A stretch of 64,000 nt of DNA from an uncultured Blastocatellia bacterium (GCA_937934295.1 CALHAI010000006.1:186001-250000), one strand, 5' to 3'; numbered from the stretch's first letter, positions 30,092 to 38,904 are shown. Notes: generated by a model not told the origin, from the sequence alone. A program made the numbers and translations.

Positions 30092-32382
30092 AAGGCTTCT
30101 TCCGAAGATGAACGATCCTCGGCGATCGCCGGAGCGGGTTCTTCCACCTCGCGATCGCTCGCGTAGTAATAGCGATAGTAGTAATACGAGTACCCATCCT
30201 GCGTCACATCCACGCGGTTGAGGACGACGCCGAAGATGCGCGCGTTCACATCCAAGAGCGCTTGATGAGCGCGATGCACCAGCTCGCGCGGCGTCTCCCC
30301 ACAGCGGATGATAAGGATGACGCCGTCCACCAGAGCTGAGAGCACGAGCGCATCGGGCGTGGAAGCCGGCGGAGAATCCACAAGGACGAAGTCGTAGCGT
30401 TCGCCCACCTGCGCAATCAGCTCGCGCATCTTAGCTGACCCAAGCAGCTCCGACGGATTGGGCGGGATCGCGCCCGCTGGGATCACGAAGAGATTCTCCG
30501 CCGGCTGATGAAGGACGACGGCGTCCACCTCGAGCGGACGTGTCAGATAGGCCGAGAGCCCCGGATAGTTCTTCACATTCAGGGCCTTGTGGAGACCGGG
30601 CTTGCGCAGGTCGCCGTCAATGAGCAGGACGCGCGCGCCCATCTGCGCGAGCGAGATCGCCGTGTTCACAGCAGTCGTCGTCTTCCCCTCACCGGGGCCG
30701 CTTGAGGTGAAGAGGATCGTACGCGGCGGATGTTCGGCGTGCGAGAGGAGGACCGACGTGCGCAGCGTGCGGAAGGCTTCGGCGAAACTCGAACGCTGCC
30801 GCTGGCTGATGAGAATGGGACGCTCCTCTTCTTTCGCCCGATGGACGCGCGGCAAGGCGGACCACCGCCTCCGCTCCAAGCTCTCCAACGCCGGCACCAA
30901 CCCGAGCACCGGCAAGCCAAGCAGCCGATCCACATCCTCGGTCGATTTGACCGTGTTGTCCAGATACTCGACGAAGAGGGCGAGGCCGACGCCGAGAATG
31001 AGCCCGACGAGCACGCTGAGCCCGATGTTGAAGAGCTTGCGGGGCCGAGCCGGATGCAGGGGGACCTCAGCCTTGTCGAGAATTTGAATGTTGGTCGTCG
31101 TCAAGGTCGAGAGCAGTTTCACATCGTTGAGCTTTTCGAGCAGGCCCTCATAGAGTTGCGTCGTCACCTCAACCTCGCGCTTGCGCAGGCTCAATTCGAT
31201 GGCCCGTTCGTTCTGACGAAGCGTCTCGGCCCGCTGCCGTTCCAAGGCCGCGCGCAGATCGTTCTCCCGCCGCACGGCCGCCTTATACTCGGCCTCGATG
31301 TTGGCCAGAATACGCCGTTTGGCCAGCGCCAGTTGACGCTCGGCCTCGGCGATCTGTTCGCGCACGCGAGCGACGCGCGGATGCGTCGGCTGATATTCGA
31401 CATTGAGCTGCGCCAGCTCTTGCCGCAGTTCAGCCAAGCGGGCGTTCAACGCCTGAACCTGCGGATCGGCTAACACGGGCGGCAGCGCATCCACCTCGCC
31501 TTCGCGACTCAACCGATAGAGCGTCTCGGCGCGAATGCGATCGGTCTCGGCCTCGATCAAGCGTCGGTTCAAGTCGGCCAATCGCTCGACCGTGATCGTT
31601 TGATTCTCGCTGAGTTGCACGATCTCGTTCTCGCGGCTGTAGCGGACCAATTCCTCTTGCGCCTTCTCCGCGCGATCGCGTAAAAGAGCCAGTTGCTCCT
31701 GCAACCATTCAGTCGCCTTGCGGGTCGAATCCGAGCGCGCTTCAAGCATATACTCGCCGTACTGGGTGAACAACTCATTGACGGCACGCGCCGCCAACTG
31801 GGGATCGTGCGCGCTGTATGTGACGGCCACCACGCGCGTGTTGCGCACGAGTTCGACCTTGAGGTTCGCCAGAAAGCGATCGATGAGCAACACGCGCTGC
31901 CGATCCGGATCCGCGGCGCGCGTCGTGATGCCGGCGAACTCCGGATGTCGCTCCAAATGGAGCGCCTCGATGACGCGCCGCGCCAGCTCTCGACTCCGCA
32001 AGACGTTCTGCTGCGTCTCCAGATACTGCGCGTCGTTGGAGGAGAGATCGGCGCCGGTCTCCTTCTCCTGCGTCACCCGCAGCGGCAGTTGCGGATTGAT
32101 GATGATCCGCCCCGTGGCTTCGTAGATGACCGGCAACTGAGACATGCGGATCGTCACGATGGTGACGATCACCAGCAGGACGCTCAGGACGATCCACCGC
32201 CGCTTCTTGATTACCCGCCAGTAGTCGAGCAAGTGGACATCGCGCTCGCCCCCCTCCTCATCGCGAAAAGCGCTCGCCGGATAAAACTTCATCACCTGTC
32301 CCGACATCGCTCCGGGAGCCTGCAGTGATGATCGTTCCGATGGCGTCGCCGGAAGAGAAGGCTTTTCGTTGGATTCCGTCAT
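30088..32382 (-). CDS. Polysaccharide co-polymerase with tyrosine autokinase domain (Wzc/GumC-like)
   Basis: 764 aa. Wzz-type chain-length domain with a first membrane span near residue 60-80, a long periplasmic coiled-coil (about 190-430), a second span ('LFNIGLSVLVGLILGVGLALFVEYL'), then a cytoplasmic BY-kinase. Walker A 'SSGPGEGKTTTA', Walker A' 'LLIDGDLRKPG' and Walker B 'FVLVDSPP' are intact. The tail 'DGYSYYYYRYYYASDRE' holds eight tyrosines, the autophosphorylation cluster. It sets chain length and couples polymerisation with the Wza-like exporter encoded next to it. Ribosome site GGAGGGAG is well placed. Confidence 0.95.
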   Translation of the reverse strand: MTESNEKPSLPATPSERSSLQAPGAMSGQVMKFYPASAFRDEEGGERDVHLLDYWRVIKKRRWIVLSVLLVIVTIVTIRMSQLPVIYEATGRIIINPQLPLRVTQEKETGADLSSNDAQYLETQQNVLRSRELARRVIEALHLERHPEFAGITTRAADPDRQRVLLIDRFLANLKVELVRNTRVVAVTYSAHDPQLAARAVNELFTQYGEYMLEARSDSTRKATEWLQEQLALLRDRAEKAQEELVRYSRENEIVQLSENQTITVERLADLNRRLIEAETDRIRAETLYRLSREGEVDALPPVLADPQVQALNARLAELRQELAQLNVEYQPTHPRVARVREQIAEAERQLALAKRRILANIEAEYKAAVRRENDLRAALERQRAETLRQNERAIELSLRKREVEVTTQLYEGLLEKLNDVKLLSTLTTTNIQILDKAEVPLHPARPRKLFNIGLSVLVGLILGVGLALFVEYLDNTVKSTEDVDRLLGLPVLGLVPALESLERRRWSALPRVHRAKEEERPILISQRQRSSFAEAFRTLRTSVLLSHAEHPPRTILFTSSGPGEGKTTTAVNTAISLAQMGARVLLIDGDLRKPGLHKALNVKNYPGLSAYLTRPLEVDAVVLHQPAENLFVIPAGAIPPNPSELLGSAKMRELIAQVGERYDFVLVDSPPASTPDALVLSALVDGVILIIRCGETPRELVHRAHQALLDVNARIFGVVLNRVDVTQDGYSYYYYRYYYASDREVEEPAPAIAEDRSSSEEAL

Positions 32383-32401
32383 AAAGATCTCCCTCCTCGC
32401 C

Positions 32402-33421
32402 TCATCGTAAGAGCCAGATCAACTGCGAGGCCGCCCCCAAGCTGAACGCGTTCAACATCGCCATTCCCACGTTGCGCATCGAGGAGGAAGGCACGAAGAC
32501 GATGTCGTTCGGCTCAAGCGGCACATCCTTCACCTGATCGCGCTCCACCTTCTCCAGGTCCACGACGATCTCCACGCGCTCGCTCCGCCCCGGTACATGC
32601 CGCAGGATCGTCACCTTGTTCTTCTGGGCGTGCGGGCGCAGGCCGCCGGCGAGTGCGATCGCCTTGGTGAGCGTCATATCGCCGCGAATCCGAAAGGCGT
32701 TCGGATTCACCACGTTCCCCGTCACGAAGATCTGGTCAGCCTCGGGCACGCTCACGATGTCGCCCGGGTACACGCGCATGTTAACCAGGTCCCACTGTCC
32801 GCTCAACAACTGCCGCAGGTCCACAATCTCCAATTGCGGCTCCGCTTCGCTTCCGCCCAAGGGGTGATCCGCTTCGGCCGGGCGCACGGGCTGCTTCCCC
32901 GTGCGGATGATGTGCACCGTATTGCCGGCGCTCTCGGTCAACCCCCCGGCCGCCGCCAGCAGATTCAGCAGGCGGGTGCCACGCACAATCTCATACCGAT
33001 CCGGTTTGCGGACTGCGCCGATGACAGCCACAAATCGGCTACGCGACTCCTTCACGCGAACGACGACCTGCGGATTCTTGAACAAAGTCGTGAGTCTCTC
33101 GCGAATGATCTCGGCCAGTTGATGCTCCGTGTAACCGGCCGCCTTGATCGGTTCCGGGAAGGGAAGGATGCGAATGTAGCCCTTGAGTGAGACGCGCACC
33201 TCGCCGCTCAAGTCCGGCTGCTCGAAGACGCGAATCTCCAACAGATCTTCAGGACCGATGACATATTCCTCGTCCTCATCCGGCAGCGAGAGCACCGATG
33301 GGGCCCCTTGCCGTCCCTCCTGAACGACAGGAGCCGATGGGCGCGCGCCCGATGCCTGCAAATCCTCCGCCAGAACGCTCCCCCATACTCCGAACAGCAC
33401 CAGAAGGCTCAAAACCCACAT
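32402..33421 (-). CDS. Polysaccharide export protein (Wza-like, SLBB domains)
   Basis: 339 aa with a signal peptide (cleavage likely after 'GSVLA'); there is no lipobox cysteine, unlike E. coli Wza. 'YVIGPEDLLEIRVFEQPDLSGEVRVSLKGYIRILPFPEPIKAAGYTEHQLAEII' is the Poly_export domain, followed by two SLBB repeats ('FVAVIGAVRKPDRYEIVRGTRLLNLLAAAGG' and 'IFVTGNVVNPNAFRIRGDMTLTKAIALAGG'). It forms the outer-membrane/periplasmic exit channel. The C-terminus has a hydrophobic/amphipathic stretch that may be the membrane helix. Confidence 0.92.
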   Translation of the reverse strand: MWVLSLLVLFGVWGSVLAEDLQASGARPSAPVVQEGRQGAPSVLSLPDEDEEYVIGPEDLLEIRVFEQPDLSGEVRVSLKGYIRILPFPEPIKAAGYTEHQLAEIIRERLTTLFKNPQVVVRVKESRSRFVAVIGAVRKPDRYEIVRGTRLLNLLAAAGGLTESAGNTVHIIRTGKQPVRPAEADHPLGGSEAEPQLEIVDLRQLLSGQWDLVNMRVYPGDIVSVPEADQIFVTGNVVNPNAFRIRGDMTLTKAIALAGGLRPHAQKNKVTILRHVPGRSERVEIVVDLEKVERDQVKDVPLEPNDIVFVPSSSMRNVGMAMLNAFSLGAASQLIWLLR

Positions 33422-33472
33422 AAGCGTCTCTCCCTCTCACTCCACGTTGCGTCTGGACGACCCGGCTCACTC

Positions 33473-34468
33473 TTAAAAACCACATCGATTGGCGGCGATC
33501 TCCCGCCCCACTTGTGTCACCACTTCGACAACGCCTCCAGCGGCCAGATCGGCCGGCGTCGCCGCAAAGAACGCCTGGTAATAACCAAGGGAAGGGCCAT
33601 CAGCTCCTGTGACGACATTCAACACTGTCAGGCCGGGAAGCCGATTCCGAAACAGCACGCGAACGATCACGGGCGCGCCGCCAATTGGGGTCGTCCCCAA
33701 CGCGACCCGCCCGATAACCCGCAGCCCATGACCGAACAGCTTCTCCGCTCGACATTCGATCACCAACGGAGGCCGCTCGGTCGTCTCCGGTACGGGCATC
33801 GGCCCCGGCGAATATCCGAGGCGCGCGCGCTCATCCTGCTGTTGAAACGGCCGCATGGCGAGGGCAGTGGCCACTTCCGGCGTAACAGCGCGAAGCGCCT
33901 CGCCCGGCCCGGAGCGCCCGCCCACAGCATGAACGAGCATGGTCTTCTCGCGCACCAAGAGCGAATAGATCGCCGCGCCCTTCGACATTCGCGGATCACG
34001 CGACGGACTTAAGCGAAAGGAGCGATCCGGCCCTTCGACCTCGACATCGTCTTGACTTCGGATCGTCGCCTCACCATAGAGCACGCGCAGGCGTAAGCAC
34101 GAACGCTCGCGCGCAATCCGCACTCGACTGGTCGGGCCGATGAAGATCACCCCACGACCGTCGCGCAACCGCACAAAGGCCAGGCTCGACGTCGTCTCAA
34201 TGTCACTGCCGTCTAAGACGGCGCTCCCCCAAAAGATCGGTACGCCATTGAGCCGCACAAGCCCATCCCCGACGGTGATCACCTCACCGAGGATCGCGCG
34301 CTCAGGAGTCCCTTTCTGCGTTGGCCCCGAAGGATTCAGGACAGGACTTTCGGTCACCGCTACATCCGCCATCTCCGCTGACCCACGGCCCACCCATGTC
34401 CCGACCAGGAGGACAAACCCTGCGCATCCGATCCCCCAGCTCATGACTCGATGTCCGAAGCCCCTCAT
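33473..34468 (-). CDS. Secreted FecR-domain-like protein
   Basis: 331 aa from the ATG at 34468, 7 nt after AAGGAG and overlapping the upstream small ORF as ATGA. A signal peptide or anchor ('VMSWGIGCAGFVLLVGTWVG') is followed by a FecR-like segment: 'GEVITVGDGLVRLNGVPIFWGSAVLDGSDIETTSSLAFVRLRDGRGVIFIGPTSRVRI'. This domain is frequent in periplasmic sensing or structural proteins beside polysaccharide exporters. The C-terminal ~120 residues form a predicted beta domain of unknown type. As first full-length gene of the unit it could monitor the cell envelope; that is inference. Confidence 0.65.
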   Translation of the reverse strand: MRGFGHRVMSWGIGCAGFVLLVGTWVGRGSAEMADVAVTESPVLNPSGPTQKGTPERAILGEVITVGDGLVRLNGVPIFWGSAVLDGSDIETTSSLAFVRLRDGRGVIFIGPTSRVRIARERSCLRLRVLYGEATIRSQDDVEVEGPDRSFRLSPSRDPRMSKGAAIYSLLVREKTMLVHAVGGRSGPGEALRAVTPEVATALAMRPFQQQDERARLGYSPGPMPVPETTERPPLVIECRAEKLFGHGLRVIGRVALGTTPIGGAPVIVRVLFRNRLPGLTVLNVVTGADGPSLGYYQAFFAATPADLAAGGVVEVVTQVGREIAANRCGF

Positions 34469-34665
34469 CCGCTCGCTCCTTCCAGAGCACGTCCGCACGC
34501 GCCGCACGTCCATCTCCGCTCACGCATATCCCCTAGCGCTCCACTTCCCGCCACAAGGAACATTCGTGGGATGCGTCCGCACGCTCCGCAACCCGCCGCC
34601 CATGACTGATGAGGCCACGTCCGCTTCCGCGCCTTTTCACTGCTTGCATACGTTCCCCACTCCAT
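34465..34665 (-). CDS. 66-aa protein with two CxxC motifs (zinc-ribbon-like), probably leaderless
   Basis: The ATG at 34665 lies 9 nt past a strong -10 box, almost at the predicted transcription start, and the TGA overlaps the FecR-like start as ATGA. The product has CGAC at residues 26-29 and again at 54-57, spaced like a zinc ribbon (CxxC-x24-CxxC), each followed by G-R. Its central part is hydrophobic ('PRMFLVAGSGAL'). The motif pair reflects a near-exact 17-bp direct repeat in the DNA, so an alternative is that this is an untranslated regulatory leader. No known family is recognised. Confidence 0.45.
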   Translation of the reverse strand: MEWGTYASSEKARKRTWPHQSWAAGCGACGRIPRMFLVAGSGALGDMRERRWTCGACGRALEGASG

Positions 34666-34673
34666 TGGCCCGT

Positions 34674-34702
34674 ATTGTAGGTTTTGCCTACTGCAATGTC
34701 AA
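34674..34702 (-). promoter_or_regulatory. Main promoter of the exopolysaccharide locus
   Basis: Perfect TTGACA (34697-34702), 17-bp spacer, TACAAT (34674-34679). It is the strongest sigma70-type promoter in the window and faces the 22-kb polysaccharide gene run. Initiation would fall near 34667, two bases before the small CxxC ORF and ~200 nt before the FecR-like gene. Confidence 0.85.
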
Positions 34703-34938
34703 GGAGATTTTGGACGCAACGCCCTTCTCTCGTCAAATCCAGTGCGAGGCCTTCAATGGGAGCCCCCGCTTTCAAGTTAAGTCCACATATTACCGAGCCT
34801 TACGCTGAATCGAGATGCTGCCCAGCTCTCTCCCGACGCGAATCCGTTTTTCTCAGTTAGCCTACAGTATTGATGTGATGCATGAAATCGCCAGAGATGG
34901 TCTTTCGCTGAGTCGTCTCCGTCGCACGTGTGATGGGC

Positions 34939-34967
34939 TTGTGGACGCTCTCGACCGATGCTACACT
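34939..34967 (+). promoter_or_regulatory. Promoter of the subtilase gene
   Basis: TTGTGG (34939-34944), 17-bp spacer, TACACT (34962-34967). The first ATG of the subtilase frame follows after 9 nt, the same geometry as two other probable leaderless genes in this window. Confidence 0.5.
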
Positions 34968-34976
34968 CACTGAACG

Positions 34977-36887
34977 ATGAGACGGGCTTGGAGCCGTACT
35001 CGCGCGCGAATCTTCACTGGGGCGAGCGACCGACCGGGGGTCTTCAGAATGATGGGAAAGCGACTTCGCATCGCGCTCAACGTTCTCCTCCTTTTGTGGG
35101 TCGCCACCGGAGACGTGATGGAGCGTCCGGTCAACGGGGTCGCCCCGCCGACCCTCGCCCAGTCGAATCGGCCGCATTACGTGTCCACCCATCTCATTGT
35201 CGGCTTCCGTCCTGGGGTGCAGCTTCCGACCGAAGCTACTGTGGCGGCCGAGGAGCAGCCGGAAAAGCTCTTTCAAGACCTTGTCCGGACAAACGGGCTT
35301 CGTGAGATCGCGCGCCTGGTGCCAACGCTCCCTCTTCCCCGCGATCGGCAAAGGGCGAGCGAAGCGCTCGCGCGGCGAGCTCCGCGCTCGCTCTCGGAAG
35401 CGGCGCTCCTTCTGGAGCGTCACGGCCTGGATCGCATGGCCGTGCTCCGATTCACCCGCCCCATTGATCCTCGGCGATTAGCCGAAACGCTCCTGCGCCG
35501 GTATCCGACGGTGATCGAATTCGCCGAGCCTGATTATGTGCTTCGTTCCCACATCGTGCCGAACGATCCGCTCTTCAGCTTCCAATGGTATCTTCGCGAT
35601 CGCCAAGTCTTCCCGGAGCGACGCGCGGATATTTGGGCCCCGGAAGCGTGGGACCTCACCACGGGGCGTTCGGACGTAGTCATCGCTGTCATCGACACCG
35701 GGGTTGACACCACGCATCCGGATCTTGTACGGAAGCTCTTTGTCAATCCCGGAGAGATCCCCAATAACGGCGTGGACGATGATGGCAATGGCTTCGTGGA
35801 CGACGTCTCCGGATGGGACTTCCTCCGGCGGGATAATGATCCCGATGACGAAAATGGACATGGGACGTGGATGAGCAGCCTGGCGGCGGCCGAGACCAAT
35901 AATGCTCTGGACATCGCCGGCGTCAGTTGGGCAAGTCGCATCCTCCCGCTGAAGGCGGGGGATGAGCGAGGGAATTTCCAACTATCCAACATCATCCGGG
36001 CTGTGAGCTACGCCGTGATGATGGCTCAGTTTGGGGTGCGCGTCATTAACATGAGCTTCGGCGGAGTAGGGGCGAGCCAGCAGGGGCTCGAACGTGCATT
36101 GGCCGCCGCCAACGACGCGCGCATCATTGCCATTGCTGCGGCCGGAAACGATGGGCAAAACAATGACGTGACCTCCTGGTTCCCTTCAGACCTTACGACG
36201 CGGCTTGACAATGTCGTCGCCGTGGCCGCGACAGATCGGTTCAATCAGCTCGCCTCGTTTTCCAACTACGGGCGGGTGAGCGTGGATGTCGGTGCGCCGG
36301 GCGTGGCGATCCTTGGCCTCACGACGCGGAACCCTTCGGCGGAGCTGGGGCGTAGCGATGGCCTCATCACGGGAAATGGGACCTCCCAAGCGACAGCCAT
36401 TGTGAGTGGTGTCGCGGCGTTGATCTATTCGGCTTATCCCGAAAGCACGCCAATTCAGGTGAAAGTCCGCCTTTTGGCCAACGCCGATCAAATCCCAGAA
36501 CTCGTGGGGAAACTTGTCGCTGGCGGACGCGTGAACGCCTTCCGCGCGCTCGATCGGGATGAAGTCCCGCCGGCTCCGATCACCGATCTGCGCCTCCTGA
36601 GCAACGTCACTCCGCTTGCGCTCACCTGGACGGCGACGGGAGATGATGGGCACGTGGGGCGGGCCGCTTTCTACGACATTCGTTATAGCGTGTCGCCGAT
36701 CACGGCGAGCACTCTGCGCTTCGCCGTTCGGGTGAAGGACCCACCGCGCCCGCAGCCGGCGGGGACGGGCGAGACTTGGGCTATTCCGTTGAACCTCCCA
36801 TCGCGCACGTACTATTTCCTGATCCGCGTCTTCGACAACGCCGGGAACATGGCCGAATCGAACCAGGTAGAGATCACCGTCCCCTGA
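34977..36887 (+). CDS. Secreted subtilisin-like serine protease (S8) with Fn3-like C-terminus
   Basis: 636 aa from 34977; starts at 35049/35052 (MMGKRLRIAL...) would put the signal sequence at the N-terminus and cannot be excluded. A propeptide-like region (about 65-195) is followed by the S8 domain: catalytic Asp in 'AVIDTGVDTTHPD', His in 'ENGHGTWMSSLAA', Ser in 'GNGTSQATAIVSG', and oxyanion Asn in 'AAAGNDGQNND'. The last ~100 residues ('PPAPITDLRL' ... 'NAGNMAESNQVEITVP') are a fibronectin III-like domain. An exported protease divergent from the polysaccharide promoter; substrate unknown. Confidence 0.92.
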   Translation: MRRAWSRTRARIFTGASDRPGVFRMMGKRLRIALNVLLLLWVATGDVMERPVNGVAPPTLAQSNRPHYVSTHLIVGFRPGVQLPTEATVAAEEQPEKLFQDLVRTNGLREIARLVPTLPLPRDRQRASEALARRAPRSLSEAALLLERHGLDRMAVLRFTRPIDPRRLAETLLRRYPTVIEFAEPDYVLRSHIVPNDPLFSFQWYLRDRQVFPERRADIWAPEAWDLTTGRSDVVIAVIDTGVDTTHPDLVRKLFVNPGEIPNNGVDDDGNGFVDDVSGWDFLRRDNDPDDENGHGTWMSSLAAAETNNALDIAGVSWASRILPLKAGDERGNFQLSNIIRAVSYAVMMAQFGVRVINMSFGGVGASQQGLERALAAANDARIIAIAAAGNDGQNNDVTSWFPSDLTTRLDNVVAVAATDRFNQLASFSNYGRVSVDVGAPGVAILGLTTRNPSAELGRSDGLITGNGTSQATAIVSGVAALIYSAYPESTPIQVKVRLLANADQIPELVGKLVAGGRVNAFRALDRDEVPPAPITDLRLLSNVTPLALTWTATGDDGHVGRAAFYDIRYSVSPITASTLRFAVRVKDPPRPQPAGTGETWAIPLNLPSRTYYFLIRVFDNAGNMAESNQVEITVP

Positions 36888-36999
36888 GACCTCAGCAGTG
36901 GAGGAATAAACGGCGCGCTCAATTGTGTTCTCTCAATGAGTGGCTGATGCGGGGCGATGCTTATCCAGCAGGCGGACCGGGCGCAGGTCGTCTGAGGAT

Positions 37000-37016
37000 G
37001 TCCTCGCGGTGAGGAC
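37000..37016 (+). promoter_or_regulatory. Hairpin covering the ribosome site of the sigma factor gene
   Basis: GTCCTC and GAGGAC form a 6-bp stem around GCGGT; the right arm contains GAGGA, the only good ribosome site before the ATG at 37022. A second GAGGA at 36994-36998 could pair with the same TCCTC. Folding would hide the site, so translation could be conditional. Confidence 0.4.
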
Positions 37017-37021
37017 TGGCG

Positions 37022-37657
37022 ATGATTCGACGATGGCGAGCGCAAAATCACGCCGAGCGCGAATTCGAGCGCCAAGCGCTGGCGTATCTGGAAGGGCTGT
37101 ACAACTTCGCCATGGCGCTCACGCGAGACCCAACGGAGGCGGAGGATCTGGTCCAGGAGGCCTATCTTCGCGCGTTTCGCGGCGCGGCGCAGAGATTACC
37201 GACCGGCGATATCAAGGCATGGCTCTTCACGATCCTGCGGAACATCTGGATCAACGAGCGACGGCGGAAGCGGCGACAGCCAGATACGGAAGAGCTGGAC
37301 GCCGAAGAGGAGGACGGGGGAATCGGCTGGCGCACCCTGGCCGACGAACGGCATCGCCCGGACATCGTGCATGAACAGAGTGCGCTCGGACAAGAGATTC
37401 GCCGCGCTATCGAGAGTTTGCCCGCTGTCTACCGCGAGGTCATCGTCCTGCGATTCCTGGAGGGATTCAGCTACAGCCAGATCGCAGCGATCACCGGTTG
37501 TCCGGCTGGGACAGTCATGTCGCGCATCAGTCGCGCTCGCGCCGAACTCCGGAAGCGGTTGACCCCTTATCGGGAATCCGTCGCGAGTCCATCGTCGGAT
37601 ACCGGAGAGCGCACGGCGAGTGGGAGGATTCGCGAAGCAGGAGAGACCCATGGGTGA
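37022..37657 (+). CDS. ECF-type RNA polymerase sigma factor
   Basis: 211 aa. Region 2 is visible as 'LYNFAMALTRDPTEAEDLVQEAYLRAFRG' plus 'DIKAWLFTILRNIWINERRRKRR', and region 4 as 'LPAVYREVIVLRFLEGFSYSQIAAITGCPAGTVMSRISRARAELRKRL', a helix-turn-helix that binds the -35 element. Regions 1 and 3 are absent, as in group 4 sigma factors. A Ser/Thr-rich tail of ~25 residues follows. The anti-sigma gene overlaps its end by 8 nt. The regulated genes are unknown; the upstream subtilase is 134 bp away on the same strand. Confidence 0.95.
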   Translation: MIRRWRAQNHAEREFERQALAYLEGLYNFAMALTRDPTEAEDLVQEAYLRAFRGAAQRLPTGDIKAWLFTILRNIWINERRRKRRQPDTEELDAEEEDGGIGWRTLADERHRPDIVHEQSALGQEIRRAIESLPAVYREVIVLRFLEGFSYSQIAAITGCPAGTVMSRISRARAELRKRLTPYRESVASPSSDTGERTASGRIREAGETHG

Positions 37658-38486
37658 GCACGTCGTCCATCTCATCGAGCTGTATTTGGATGAAGAGCTG
37701 CAGGGTGAAGAGCGACGACAGTTCGAGGCGCATGTCGCCGAATGCGCGGAGTGCTGGGCGCGCTTGGAGCGCGAGCAGCGCCTCATGGCCTTACTCGCGC
37801 ATGCGCGGCCGCTCTATGACGTGCCCGAGGGCGTCCGCAGGCACATCGAGCAATTGTGGGCGCGCCCGTCCTGGACCCGGATCCGCGTCTTCAAATGGAT
37901 GCTCGGGTTGACGGCTGTGATCCTCGTGGCGCTTCTCGTCCGAGTTGTCGTTCACGACAACGTTCGTCGTTCGGCAGCCGATCGCGCAAACCACCGTTCG
38001 GAATTTGCCCTTCTGGCCGCGGACACGCATCAACGATGGGTGCGCGGACAGCTCCCGCTCGAGATTCGGAGCCAATCTCCCGAAGAGATCTCGGCCTGGT
38101 TCGCCGATAAGGTTCCCTTCAACCTGAAGCTCCCGAGCTTTCGCGAACTCTCTGGCCAGCCGAAGCCCTACCAACTGGAAGGCGCGCGCCTGGTGGGGTT
38201 CAAAAATGACTATGCCGCCTACATCACCTATCGCATGCGGAATCGCCCGATTTCGCTGCTGGTCACTTCGGAGACGGTCGCTCGCCCTTCCGGAGGCGAG
38301 GAGATTCGCTCCCAGGGTCTCGTCTTCCATTTCGAGGAGCTCAACGGATGGAAAGTCCTCACGTGGTCCGATCGCGGGCTGACCTATGCCTTGGTCTCCG
38401 ACTTCGAAGAACGCGGCCAAGCCTCATGCATAGTCTGTCATCCGAGCGCCAGCGAGCAACGCAAGCTCGAAGACTTGCGACGGTGA
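37650..38486 (+). CDS. Transmembrane anti-sigma factor, zinc-finger (zf-HC2), with periplasmic CxxCH
   Basis: 278 aa from ATG 37650 (AGGAGAG upstream). The cytoplasmic N-terminus has the ZAS zinc motif 'HVAECAEC' (HxxxCxxC, about residues 31-38) in a helical bundle that binds the sigma factor. One membrane span follows ('WMLGLTAVILVALLVRVVV'). The ~160-residue outer domain ends with 'GQASCIVCHPSASE', a CxxCH motif that in exported proteins commonly attaches haem c or forms a redox pair. This suggests control by redox state or haem, which is inference. Overlap with the sigma gene confirms the pair. Confidence 0.88.
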   Translation: MGEHVVHLIELYLDEELQGEERRQFEAHVAECAECWARLEREQRLMALLAHARPLYDVPEGVRRHIEQLWARPSWTRIRVFKWMLGLTAVILVALLVRVVVHDNVRRSAADRANHRSEFALLAADTHQRWVRGQLPLEIRSQSPEEISAWFADKVPFNLKLPSFRELSGQPKPYQLEGARLVGFKNDYAAYITYRMRNRPISLLVTSETVARPSGGEEIRSQGLVFHFEELNGWKVLTWSDRGLTYALVSDFEERGQASCIVCHPSASEQRKLEDLRR

Positions 38487-38502
38487 GTCGAGCGTGGGAC
38501 GC

Positions 38503-38904
38503 TCACCCAATGTCTCGCGCGGCTTTCTGAGCGAGGCGTTGCCGAAAGCGCGCCAACTCCACCGGGGCGCGCACGTGAGTGCCCTCGCCGATCTTCTCCC
38601 ACTCATCATACGCTTCGACGGCGAAAGTGATCGCGCGCTCGTCCACAGCGATGACTTCGGCGCGGGCGGTCACCGTCATCCCGACAGGCGTCGCCGCCAG
38701 ATGCCGTACCGATACGGCGACGCCGACCGAGATCCATCCATCCGGAAGATACGGCTGGATCGCCTCGGCCGCCGCGACCTCCATCAAGTAGATCATCATC
38801 GGCGTCGCGAAGGCCGCCGGAAGGCGGTCGTCCACACGCGCGATCGTCAATTCCCGCGTCACCGTCCACGTCTTCGTCACCGAAGCGCCGAGCGGAATAG
38901 TCAT
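38503..38904 (-). CDS. Hot-dog thioesterase, FlK-like
   Basis: 133 aa, single hot-dog domain. 'LPAAFATPMMIYLMEVAAAEAIQP' and 'SVRHLAATPVGMTVTARAEV' match the fluoroacetyl-CoA thioesterase group, with the Thr, Glu and His that form the catalytic triad there; 'VEAYDEWEKIGEGTH' is also family-typical. Most members outside the fluoroacetate producer hydrolyse other short acyl-CoAs, so the natural substrate is open. AGGAGG lies 8 nt before the ATG. It is convergent with the anti-sigma gene and divergent from the acyltransferase. Confidence 0.88.
   Translation of the reverse strand: MTIPLGASVTKTWTVTRELTIARVDDRLPAAFATPMMIYLMEVAAAEAIQPYLPDGWISVGVAVSVRHLAATPVGMTVTARAEVIAVDERAITFAVEAYDEWEKIGEGTHVRAPVELARFRQRLAQKAARDIG

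Noticed and set aside
34469-34667. c-di-GMP riboswitch in the polysaccharide leader
   Set aside because: The conserved GEMM core sequences were not found; the region instead holds the small CxxC ORF.
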